From JAQGMJ01 sp036271855 (GTDB lineage Bacteria; Pseudomonadota; Gammaproteobacteria; Burkholderiales; JAEUOS01), in the NCBI GenBank assembly GCA_036271855.1, contig DATAZV010000047.1, positions 1 to 5,600 on the forward strand: a stretch of 5,600 nucleotides of DNA, read 5' to 3'. The notes beneath the pieces are model-generated. The model searched no databases. It was not told where the DNA came from and saw only the letters and a list, made by a program, of their open reading frames with translations. Positions 1-4,485 of this stretch are shown one piece after another (the stretch's first letter is position 1; every line of letters begins with the position of its first letter). A program made the translations under genes and the position numbers.

Positions 1-298
1 TCACGAAGGGCGAATTGACCAGCGGCGAGGCAGGTGAAAACGCCAGGGTGTAGCCGTCCGGCGCGGCCCGTGACAGCGCGGTGAAGCCGACCACGCCGCC
101 GGCGCCGTCGCGGTTGACCACGATCCAGTTCTGCCCGGTGATGCGCGTCGCCTCGCGAGCGAAGGCGCGCGCCATTGCGTCGACCCCGCCGCCGGCGGCA
201 TAAGGCAGGATGAGTTCGACGTTTTTCGCCGGATAGGTCTGCGCTTGCGCAAAGGCGCACAGCATCAGGCCAAGCAAGAGAGCAAGCAGGCGGCGCAT
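1..298 (-). CDS. Bug/TctC-family periplasmic substrate-binding protein, N-terminal part
   Basis: This gene encodes the first 99 residues of a tripartite-tricarboxylate-transporter type binding protein; the rest lies beyond position 1. Residues 1-19 form a signal peptide (MRR, then a Leu-rich core, ending AFAQA). The mature N-terminus reads QTYPAKNVELILPYAAGGGVD, the family hallmark of a YP start, a hydrophobic beta strand, then a P-x-x-A-GGG-x-D ligand loop. Later come a V-x-N-R-x-GAGG segment and APDGYTL, also typical of the family. Such proteins bind carboxylates or other small organic anions in the periplasm; the ligand cannot be read from this part. The ATG at 298 lies 2 nt after the stop of the upstream cupin gene (TGA TC ATG), so translation is probably coupled. 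Many Bug proteins are orphans without transporter membrane genes, and none are visible here. The family call is firm; the substrate is unknown. Confidence 0.93.
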   Translation of the reverse strand, partial: MRRLLALLLGLMLCAFAQAQTYPAKNVELILPYAAGGGVDAMARAFAREATRITGQNWIVVNRDGAGGVVGFTALSRAAPDGYTLAFSPASPLVNSPFV

Positions 299-300
299 GA

Positions 301-843
301 TCAGCGCTTCCCGTCGATCAGCACAAAGCAGATGCGCGCGAACTTGCCCGAGCGGTTCGCCCACGCATGGTTGGTGCCGCGCTGGACCAGCACGTCGCCG
401 GCGCGCATCACGGTTTCTTCCCCTTCAAGGATGGCGGTAAGCTCGCCTTCCATGACAATGGCGTAGTCCACCGTCTCGGTGCGGTGCATGCCGGGGTGCT
501 CGCCGGGCTTGGGCGCATGTTGGGCATCCTGATACAGGTTGGAGAAGGAAGCCTTGAAAGCCCGCTCGCGCTCCGCGGGATCATTCGATTCCGGCGGGTA
601 GTCGATGATGCGCACCACCGTGCCCTTGGGCGGCGGCGCGATGCCCTTGAGCTCGGCCAGGCGGTCGGGATCGTTGATCGGCGCCGGGCTGTCGGCGGTG
701 ATCCACAAGTTGGTGACGCGGTAGCCGGGGCGCTCGGCCACCGTGCGCACCGCCGAGGCAAGGCCGTCTTCGATGATGACGGCGCGGCCGGAAGCGTCGT
801 GGCCGGTGACAATGCGCCGCACCGGCGCGGGTTGTTGCGACAT
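301..843 (-). CDS. Cupin-domain protein, 180 aa, function unknown
   Basis: This is a single-domain cupin of 180 residues. The beta-barrel lies in the C-terminal half. Motif 1 is around residues 114-134 (His116, His120, Asp126, then EGE) and motif 2 around 149-163 (GD, then RG, then His159 and Asn163). The usual second His of HxH is Thr122 (HRTET-D-Y), and the usual Pro of motif 2 is not at its normal place, so the metal site may be atypical; His120, Asp126 and His159 are the likeliest ligands. The first 110 residues are a less conserved cap. The start at 843 is preferred over the in-frame ATG at 885 because AGGAG lies 6 nt upstream of 843 while 885 has none. It is first in an operon with the Bug protein, so a role in catabolism or sensing of the transported compound is possible, but this is inference from neighbourhood only. 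Confidence 0.88.
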   Translation of the reverse strand: MSQQPAPVRRIVTGHDASGRAVIIEDGLASAVRTVAERPGYRVTNLWITADSPAPINDPDRLAELKGIAPPPKGTVVRIIDYPPESNDPAERERAFKASFSNLYQDAQHAPKPGEHPGMHRTETVDYAIVMEGELTAILEGEETVMRAGDVLVQRGTNHAWANRSGKFARICFVLIDGKR

Positions 844-848
844 GAAAG

Positions 849-854
849 TCTCCT
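849..854 (-). promoter_or_regulatory. Ribosome binding site fixing the cupin start
   Basis: The minus strand reads AGGAGA here, with AGGAG 6 nt before the ATG at 843. This decides for the 180-residue cupin protein over the 194-residue reading. Confidence 0.8.
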
Positions 855-882
855 GGTTATCGTTTGAATTTATGCAGTACGC

Positions 883-904
883 CATTATTCACCCGCATTA
901 TTCA
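883..904. repeat. 9-bp direct repeat in the divergent intergenic region
   Basis: CATTATTCA occurs at 883-891 and again at 896-904, separated by CCCG, so the period is 13 bp. It sits 40-61 bp upstream of the cupin start, in a locally AT-rich stretch of otherwise GC-rich DNA. Tandem half-sites of this kind can be regulator binding sites or overlap promoter -10 regions. I could not assign a convincing -35/-10 pair on either strand, so the role is open. Confidence 0.45.
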
Positions 905-1019
905 TCATCTGGCCGGCTCTAATACCAAAGCAAGGGTTCCGCACCGGACCGGCTCATGGTAATTTCGGCGGGTTTTGACTCCAGGCGGCCAGGATCGCCC
1001 CCTTTCCGGAATACTCATC

Positions 1020-1592
1020 ATGTACGCGCGCACCTGCCCCAAATGCTCCTATGTCCGCCGGGACACCGATACCGCGCCGGACTGGCAATGCCCGTCCTGC
1101 CGCACCGCTTATATCCAGGCCAGTGCCGAGTTGGCCGCGGCGCGGCGAGCGGAGCGCGCGGCCGCCCAGCCGGCGCCGCCACCGCCGAAAGAACCGCGCA
1201 TCAAGCTGAACTGGCCGGCCTTGATCCGGGCCGGCGGGCTGGCCGTCTTCGTCGGCGTCCTCGCCTACGGCGCCTACGGCAAGTTCGTCGTGAAGCCGGC
1301 AATAACAGCGCCGCGGGTCGCGGCTGCCGCGGCCGCGGAACGCCAGCTTCAATTGGTGGTGCTCTACAGCATCCCTGTGTGCCCGGATTGCCAGGCTGCC
1401 CGCGAATTGCTCGACAGGCGCGGCATCAAGTACATCGAGGTCGATGTCGAAAAACAGCCCGACCGCCAGGAACACATCATCGAGAGGTACCATGTCCCGG
1501 TGTTTCCGATCATCGAGGTCGGCGAGGAAGGCGTGATCGGCTTCCAGCCGGCTGAAATCGACAGGGTCATCGCCAACGCCAGGCGCATCTGA
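1020..1592 (+). CDS. Membrane-anchored zinc-ribbon/glutaredoxin-like protein (CPDC type)
   Basis: This 190-residue protein has three parts. Residues 1-31 are a zinc ribbon with Cys6, Cys9, Cys24 and Cys27 (CPKC and CPSC knuckles). Residues 34-62 are an Ala/Pro/Arg-rich linker. A hydrophobic segment at about 66-86 should span the membrane once. After a second Ala-rich stretch, residues 111-190 form a thioredoxin-fold glutaredoxin-like domain: beta strand LVVLY, active site CPDC (121-124), then YIEVDVEK, a cis-proline at 163 in VFPI, and a C-terminal helix. The ATG at 1020 is chosen over an in-frame one at 975 because it is matched by the paralogue at 3565 and has GGAA 8 nt upstream. The protein likely performs thiol-disulfide exchange at the membrane; whether the domain faces cytoplasm or periplasm is not clear from charge balance. 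Replacement of the classical Tyr by Asp in the active site may shift its redox behaviour. A terminator follows, so it is probably transcribed alone. Confidence 0.88.
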   Translation: MYARTCPKCSYVRRDTDTAPDWQCPSCRTAYIQASAELAAARRAERAAAQPAPPPPKEPRIKLNWPALIRAGGLAVFVGVLAYGAYGKFVVKPAITAPRVAAAAAAERQLQLVVLYSIPVCPDCQAARELLDRRGIKYIEVDVEKQPDRQEHIIERYHVPVFPIIEVGEEGVIGFQPAEIDRVIANARRI

Positions 1593-1596
1593 GGCG

Positions 1597-1645
1597 CCCG
1601 GCGACGCGCCGGGAAAATAAAGGGCCGGGACATTCCCGGCCTTTT
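1597..1645 (+). terminator. Tandem hairpins with intrinsic terminator
   Basis: The first hairpin has a perfect 7-bp stem, CCCGGCG at 1597-1603 and CGCCGGG at 1607-1613, with loop ACG. The second is the terminator proper: GGCCGGGA (1623-1630), loop CAT, TCCCGGCC (1634-1641), then TTTT, with further A-T and one G-T pair extending the base. It closes the first glutaredoxin gene and insulates the sigma-factor operon. Confidence 0.88.
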
Positions 1646-1658
1646 GCATTCCTGCCCG

Positions 1659-1674
1659 GCCGCCGGCCGGCGGC
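1659..1674. repeat. Perfect 16-bp GC palindrome
   Basis: GCCGCCGGCCGGCGGC is its own reverse complement. It lies 14 bp after the terminator and about 100 bp before the sigma-factor start. It could be an extra RNA stem or a protein site, or simply chance in GC-rich intergenic DNA. Confidence 0.5.
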
Positions 1675-1708
1675 GGGTAAAACCGCCATCCGGGCCATGA
1701 TGGCAGCC

Positions 1709-1736
1709 TGAACCAGATATCGGGAACGCGGCGTGA
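1709..1736 (+). promoter_or_regulatory. Candidate ECF-type promoter of the sigma-factor operon
   Basis: TGAACC at 1709-1714 followed after 17 bp by CGT at 1732-1734 resembles the general ECF promoter form (an AAC-containing -35, 16-17 bp spacer, CGT-type -10). Transcription would begin near 1741, giving a leader of about 30 nt. ECF sigma factors often activate their own operon, so autoregulation is plausible. The match is short and not unique evidence. Confidence 0.35.
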
Positions 1737-1770
1737 GGCCGCTGCATCCAACAGGCAGAAGGACCAAAAC

Positions 1771-2475
1771 ATGCGCCAGAAAACTTCCGCCACCATCCTC
1801 TCCGACCGCAGCACCGACGACGAACTCGCCGCGCTGGCCGCCGCCGGCAATAGCCGCGCCTTCGAGCTGATCATGCGGCGCCACAACCGGCTGCTGTTCC
1901 GCAGCGCGCGCAGCATCCTCAAAAGCGACGCCGAAACCGAGGACGCGCTGCAGGAAGCCTATCTCAAGGCATGGCGCGCGCTGCCGGCATTTCGCTCCGA
2001 GGCCCGGCTATCCACCTGGCTGACCCGCATCGTGATCAACGAGGCGCTAGGCCGGACCAGGCGCAAGGGCGCGGAGGTGATTTCGCTGGCGGCTCCCATC
2101 GACACCCCCGATCAGGAGGCCGACGTGGCCGCTGCCGAATCCGAGAACATGGCCGAAGACAACCCCGACGACCGCCCGGAAAGCGCCGCCATGCGCGCGC
2201 AGGTGCGCCTGATCATGGAGTCGCGCATCGACGCCCTGCCGCAGCCGTTTCGCACCGTGTTCATCCTGCGGGCGGTCGAGGAAATGAGCGCCGAGGAAGT
2301 CGCGCAGGTGCTGGAGATTCCCGAAGCCACCGTGCGCACCCGGCTGTTCCGCGCCAAAAGCCTGCTGCGCGAAGGCCTGTCGCGCGACCTGGACATGGCT
2401 GTCGAAGGCGCTTTTTCCTTCGACGGCAGCCGTTGTGACCGCATCGTCGCGAGCGTCCTCGCGCGCCTCGCATGA
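1771..2475 (+). CDS. ECF sigma factor (sigma-70 family, RpoE-like)
   Basis: This 234-residue protein is an extracytoplasmic-function sigma factor that redirects RNA polymerase to a stress regulon. Region sigma-2 spans about 31-98: FELIMRRHNR at its start, the DAETEDALQEAYLKAW core-binding and -10 recognition helices, then STWLTRIVINEALGR. A long acidic linker (about 109-137) follows. Region sigma-4 spans about 145-203 with its helix-turn-helix at 171-199 (MSAEEVAQVLEIPEATVRTR). About 30 residues extend beyond sigma-4 and carry the only cysteine (Cys222, in SRCDRIVASVLARL). The start is supported by AGAAGGA at 1757-1763, 7 nt upstream of ATG. The ferritin-like gene begins 43 nt after the stop and is probably cotranscribed. 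No anti-sigma gene accompanies it in the window, so how its activity is held in check is unknown. Confidence 0.95.
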   Translation: MRQKTSATILSDRSTDDELAALAAAGNSRAFELIMRRHNRLLFRSARSILKSDAETEDALQEAYLKAWRALPAFRSEARLSTWLTRIVINEALGRTRRKGAEVISLAAPIDTPDQEADVAAAESENMAEDNPDDRPESAAMRAQVRLIMESRIDALPQPFRTVFILRAVEEMSAEEVAQVLEIPEATVRTRLFRAKSLLREGLSRDLDMAVEGAFSFDGSRCDRIVASVLARLA

Positions 2476-2518
2476 ACACGATGCACCCCCCCGCAACACC
2501 ACCCCTAAGGAGTTCACC

Positions 2519-3088
2519 ATGTCGTTTTTCCAAATGGCGTCGCCGCAAGCGGCACGCCGGCTTTTTCTCGGCCGTACCGGCCTGATGCTGTCGGGCAGCG
2601 CCATCGCCTTGCTGGCCGGCAATGACGCGCTGGCCGCCAAAGCGGCCGATGGCGCGGCCGGCGATATCCAGATCCTCAACACCGCGCTGGGCGCAGAACT
2701 CGAAGCCATCGCCGCCTACCAGTTGGGCGCGGAAAGCAAGCTGCTGCAAAAACCGGTGCTCGACCTCGCGGTGACCTTCCAGGGACACCACAAGGAACAC
2801 GCCGACGTGCTGGCCAAGACCGTCGCCAAGCTGGGCGGCAAGGCGGTGACGGCGAAAGCGAAATACGATTTCCCGGTCGACCAGCTGAAGTCGCAGGCCG
2901 ATGTCCTGCGCTTCGCTGCAAAGCTGGAACAAGGGGCGGTGAGCGCCTACCTGGGCGCGGTGCCGCTGTTCGGCAACCGCGACCTCGCCAAGGCCGCCGC
3001 CAGCATTCTCGGTGACGAGGCGATGCACTGGGCGGTGCTGCGCAATGCCCTGGGCGAAGCGCCGGTACCCGCGGCTTTCATGTCGTGA
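2519..3088 (+). CDS. Exported ferritin-like domain protein
   Basis: This 189-residue protein begins with a Tat-like signal: Arg13-Arg14 in ARRLFLG, a hydrophobic segment (about 20-34) and a probable cleavage after ALA at 37-39. The mature part is a four-helix ferritin-like bundle. Candidate di-iron ligands lie one per helix: Glu60/Glu62 (GAELEAIAAYQ), His90-His91-x-Glu93-His94, Glu137 (KLEQGAVSAY), and Glu167 with His170 (GDEAMHWA, an ExxH motif). It is shorter than true ferritins and probably does not build a storage cage; a periplasmic iron, peroxide or redox role is more likely. The ATG at 2519 is chosen because TAAGGAG sits 6 nt upstream and the signal begins properly there; an in-frame ATG at 2435 overlaps the sigma gene. 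It overlaps the following cytochrome gene by 4 nt. The domain call is solid; the chemistry is inferred. Confidence 0.9.
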   Translation: MSFFQMASPQAARRLFLGRTGLMLSGSAIALLAGNDALAAKAADGAAGDIQILNTALGAELEAIAAYQLGAESKLLQKPVLDLAVTFQGHHKEHADVLAKTVAKLGGKAVTAKAKYDFPVDQLKSQADVLRFAAKLEQGAVSAYLGAVPLFGNRDLAKAAASILGDEAMHWAVLRNALGEAPVPAAFMS

Positions 3089-3465
3089 AACGACTGCTGC
3101 TGATCTGCGCCGCCGTTCTTTTTTGCGCGGCGGCGCATGCGGCGCCGGATGCGGCACGTGGCGAGCAGATCTACATCCGCTGCCTCGCCTGCCACGCGCT
3201 CACTACTGACCGCGTCGGCCCGCGCCACTGTGGCCTGTTCGGCCGCAAGGCGGGCAGCGTGCCGGGCTTCAACTATTCGCCGGCGATGAAAAAATCCGGC
3301 ATCGTGTGGAACGAGAAGACATTGGACCGGTTCCTGCAAAGCCCGCTGAAAATGGTGCCCGGCACGGCCATGACCTATGACGGTGTCGGCGATGCCGGCG
3401 AGCGGTCTGACCTGATCGCCTACCTCAAGCAGGCCAACACATCGCCGGAGTGTGCCCGCCGCTAG
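3085..3465 (+). CDS. Secreted class I cytochrome c
   Basis: This 126-residue protein starts with GTG at 3085, inside the GTGA overlap with the ferritin-like stop codon, so it is very likely translated by coupling; I see no strong ribosome binding site of its own. A Sec signal peptide occupies residues 1-19 (MKRLLLICAAVLF, cleavage after AHA). The heme is bound covalently at CLACH (33-37), with His37 as one axial ligand. GP at 45-46 and GLFGRKAGS follow as in the cytochrome c2/c550 group, then SPAMKKSGIVW and the second axial ligand Met96 in VPGTAM. LIAYLK near 110-115 is the C-terminal helix. Two cysteines outside the heme site, Cys49 and Cys123, could form a disulfide. It probably shuttles electrons in the periplasm, perhaps for the ferritin-like protein next to it. 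Confidence 0.94.
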   Translation: MKRLLLICAAVLFCAAAHAAPDAARGEQIYIRCLACHALTTDRVGPRHCGLFGRKAGSVPGFNYSPAMKKSGIVWNEKTLDRFLQSPLKMVPGTAMTYDGVGDAGERSDLIAYLKQANTSPECARR

Positions 3466-3484
3466 GCGTCTGGGTATAGGGATA

Positions 3485-3541
3485 GGGGTGCGGTGTGCTA
3501 TCTTCACCGATCGTCATGTCGCGGTGCGACGTCCGCACCCC
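3485..3541 (+). repeat. Overlapping inverted repeats before the second glutaredoxin gene
   Basis: GGGGTGCGG (3485-3493) is exactly complementary to CCGCACCCC (3533-3541), and the same right arm can instead pair locally with GGTGCG (3523-3528, loop ACGTC). The two stems exclude each other. A possible extended -10 (TGC-TATCTT, 3496-3504) lies between the arms but has no good -35. No T-run follows, so this is not a terminator. It may be a leader structure, an operator dyad or chance. Confidence 0.4.
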
Positions 3542-3564
3542 GCCTGTCCCGGGAGATCGTCGCC

Positions 3565-4134
3565 ATGTTCGTGCGTACCTGCCCCAAATGCGCCCATGTG
3601 CGCAAAGACACCGAAACGGCTCCTGCCTGGCAGTGCCCCGCTTGCGGCATCGTCTACGCCAAATACGGCGAGACGGCGGTCCACCACCATGAGGATGCGG
3701 ATGCCCCGACCCCATCGCCCATCATGGTCGGCGGCAAGCCCCTGCTCACCAACAGGAACGGCCGCGGGCTGAACTTCGTGCAAATCGCCGGCTTGATCGT
3801 CATTGCAGGCGCGGTCGCGGTCAGTGGCTATAGCAAGCTCGTGCACCGGTCGCCGGCGCATGCGGTTTCGAGCGCGGAGAACCAGGCAGCCCCGGTCGCC
3901 ATCCTGTATGCCACCTCCTGGTGCCCGTATTGCAAGCAGACGCGCAAGCTGCTGGAGCGGGACGGCGTGAAGTACACCGAGATCGACGTCGAAAAAGACC
4001 CGCACAGCCAGGACCACCTCAGGCAGAAATTCCACGTCTCGGGATTTCCCATCCTGGAAGTGGACGGCGAAATCGTGGTTGGCTACAAGCCGGCGGAGAT
4101 CGAAAAGCTGGTAGCCGGCGCGCAGCGCATCTAG
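3565..4134 (+). CDS. Membrane-anchored zinc-ribbon/glutaredoxin-like protein (CPYC type)
   Basis: This 189-residue protein is the paralogue of the one at 1020-1592. Its zinc ribbon (Cys6, Cys9, Cys24, Cys27) is nearly the same; the linker is different and His/Asp-rich at 40-46 (HHHEDAD). One transmembrane segment lies at about 71-90. The glutaredoxin domain covers 110-189 with the classical active site CPYC (120-123), YTEIDVEKD, cis-proline 162 in GFPI, and GYKPAEIEKL at the end. It should reduce disulfides or glutathione mixed disulfides near the membrane. The start at 3565 has GGGAG 9 nt upstream and agrees with the paralogue; an earlier in-frame ATG at 3493 has no such support. It follows the cytochrome gene by 99 nt in the same direction and may be partly cotranscribed with that operon, since no terminator separates them. 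No clear terminator follows it either. Confidence 0.9.
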   Translation: MFVRTCPKCAHVRKDTETAPAWQCPACGIVYAKYGETAVHHHEDADAPTPSPIMVGGKPLLTNRNGRGLNFVQIAGLIVIAGAVAVSGYSKLVHRSPAHAVSSAENQAAPVAILYATSWCPYCKQTRKLLERDGVKYTEIDVEKDPHSQDHLRQKFHVSGFPILEVDGEIVVGYKPAEIEKLVAGAQRI

Positions 4135-4170
4135 GCCGCGACGGTTTGCATTTGATGCAAAAACACAACG

Positions 4171-4191
4171 GTCAACCGATTTGCTGTTGAC
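4171..4191. promoter_or_regulatory. Dyad overlapping the -35 of the rtcB leader promoter
   Basis: GTCAAC (4171-4176) and GTTGAC (4186-4191) form an inverted repeat with a 9-bp spacer. The right arm covers most of the -35 hexamer, a position where a bound repressor would block RNA polymerase. The arms are short, so chance is possible. Confidence 0.35.
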
Positions 4192-4214
4192 AGCGTTATT
4201 CGACTGCGTAGAAT
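4187..4214 (+). promoter_or_regulatory. Near-consensus sigma-70 promoter
   Basis: TTGACA (4187-4192, perfect -35) is followed after 16 bp by TAGAAT (4209-4214, five of six -10 bases). Transcription should start near 4221. It lies about 265 nt before rtcB, which means a long untranslated leader or a separate small RNA. RtcB genes of the enterobacterial type use sigma-54 with RtcR; no such -24/-12 element was noticed here. Confidence 0.85.
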
Positions 4215-4306
4215 CCGCGTCTTACGAATTCCGGCGCATGTGCAAAACATGCGCCCCAACCCTCAAGCCGCCCGGCGGTGACTCAATCAAGCAAAGGAAA
4301 GGAAGC

Positions 4307-4336
4307 ATGACGGCAGTCCAACGAACACCGCGCTGA
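4307..4336 (+). CDS. Putative 9-residue leader peptide
   Basis: The ORF reads MTAVQRTPR and then TGA. An AGGA 8 nt upstream, in the purine-rich run AAAGGAAAGGAAG, is a better ribosome binding site than most genes here have. The stop codon lies 3 nt before CCAAG (4340-4344), so a ribosome on the last codons would cover that arm and change which downstream stems form. Two of nine codons are Arg (CGA, CGC) and two are Thr; there is no long run of one amino acid as in classical biosynthetic leaders. Real translation is unproven. Confidence 0.45.
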   Translation: MTAVQRTPR

Positions 4337-4435
4337 GCCCCAAGGCCCCCTGGCTTGGAGCGAGCGCATCGCACATCCAAGCCGAGGCCGGTTCACGCGG
4401 TCCGCGCATCTCTTGATCCGCGGCCGTCGCTTCCC

Positions 4436-4463
4436 AGCCCTGGCTCATCCCCAGGGCTTTTTT
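4436..4463 (+). terminator. Intrinsic terminator just upstream of rtcB
   Basis: AGCCCTGG (4436-4443) and CCAGGGCT (4451-4458) form a perfect 8-bp stem with a 7-nt loop. The arm runs into six T residues (4458-4463), then C and four more T. It ends 22 nt before the rtcB start, between the only evident promoter and the gene, so rtcB expression from that promoter requires read-through. Confidence 0.87.
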
Positions 4464-4485
4464 CTTTTGGTATTTGGAGTTACGT

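Larger units (their letters stand above)
4221..4463 (+). ncRNA. Candidate attenuator leader RNA (or small RNA) upstream of rtcB
   Basis: A transcript of about 243 nt is bounded by the sigma-70 promoter and the intrinsic terminator ending 22 nt before the rtcB ATG. Near its 5' end is a 9-bp hairpin, GGCGCATGT/ACATGCGCC (4233-4241 and 4247-4255). A 9-codon ORF follows (4307-4336). Segment 4352-4363 then has competing partners. It can fold locally with 4369-4383 (GGCTTGG/CCAAGCC plus GCGA/TCGC, 11 pairs), or pair with 4427-4439 (11 Watson-Crick pairs, one mismatch, one bulged T). The second pairing takes four bases of the terminator's left arm. In addition CCAAG at 4340-4344 can pair with CTTGG at 4354-4358. 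This is the layout of a terminator/antiterminator switch. I recognise no known riboswitch class. A stand-alone small RNA with rtcB read-through is the main alternative. Confidence 0.6.

Noticed and set aside
935..940. GGAACC on the minus strand as an ECF -35 box for the cupin operon
   Set aside because: No CGT-like -10 is found 16-17 bp downstream.
975..1019. N-terminal extension of the first glutaredoxin-like protein
   Set aside because: The extension has no counterpart in the paralogue, and the zinc ribbon naturally begins at the ATG at 1020.
954..1922. Minus-strand open frame of 322 codons
   Set aside because: It runs through the first glutaredoxin gene, its terminator and the sigma-factor start, which no real gene should do.
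2435..2518. N-terminal extension of the ferritin-like protein
   Set aside because: It would overlap the sigma gene and place 28 residues before the Tat-like signal; TAAGGAG upstream of 2519 is decisive.
2261..3157. Long minus-strand open frame of 298 codons
   Set aside because: It crosses the sigma factor, ferritin-like and cytochrome genes in antisense, with low-complexity Arg/Gly composition and no recognisable domain.
4145..4161. Hairpin TTTGCAT-TTG-ATGCAAA as a terminator for the second glutaredoxin gene
   Set aside because: The stem is AT-rich and is followed by A residues, not a T-run, on the plus strand.
4249..4281. Tiny ORF MRPNPQAARR with tandem CGG codons in the rtcB leader
   Set aside because: There is no ribosome binding site upstream, and its ATG lies in the right arm of the 4233-4255 hairpin.
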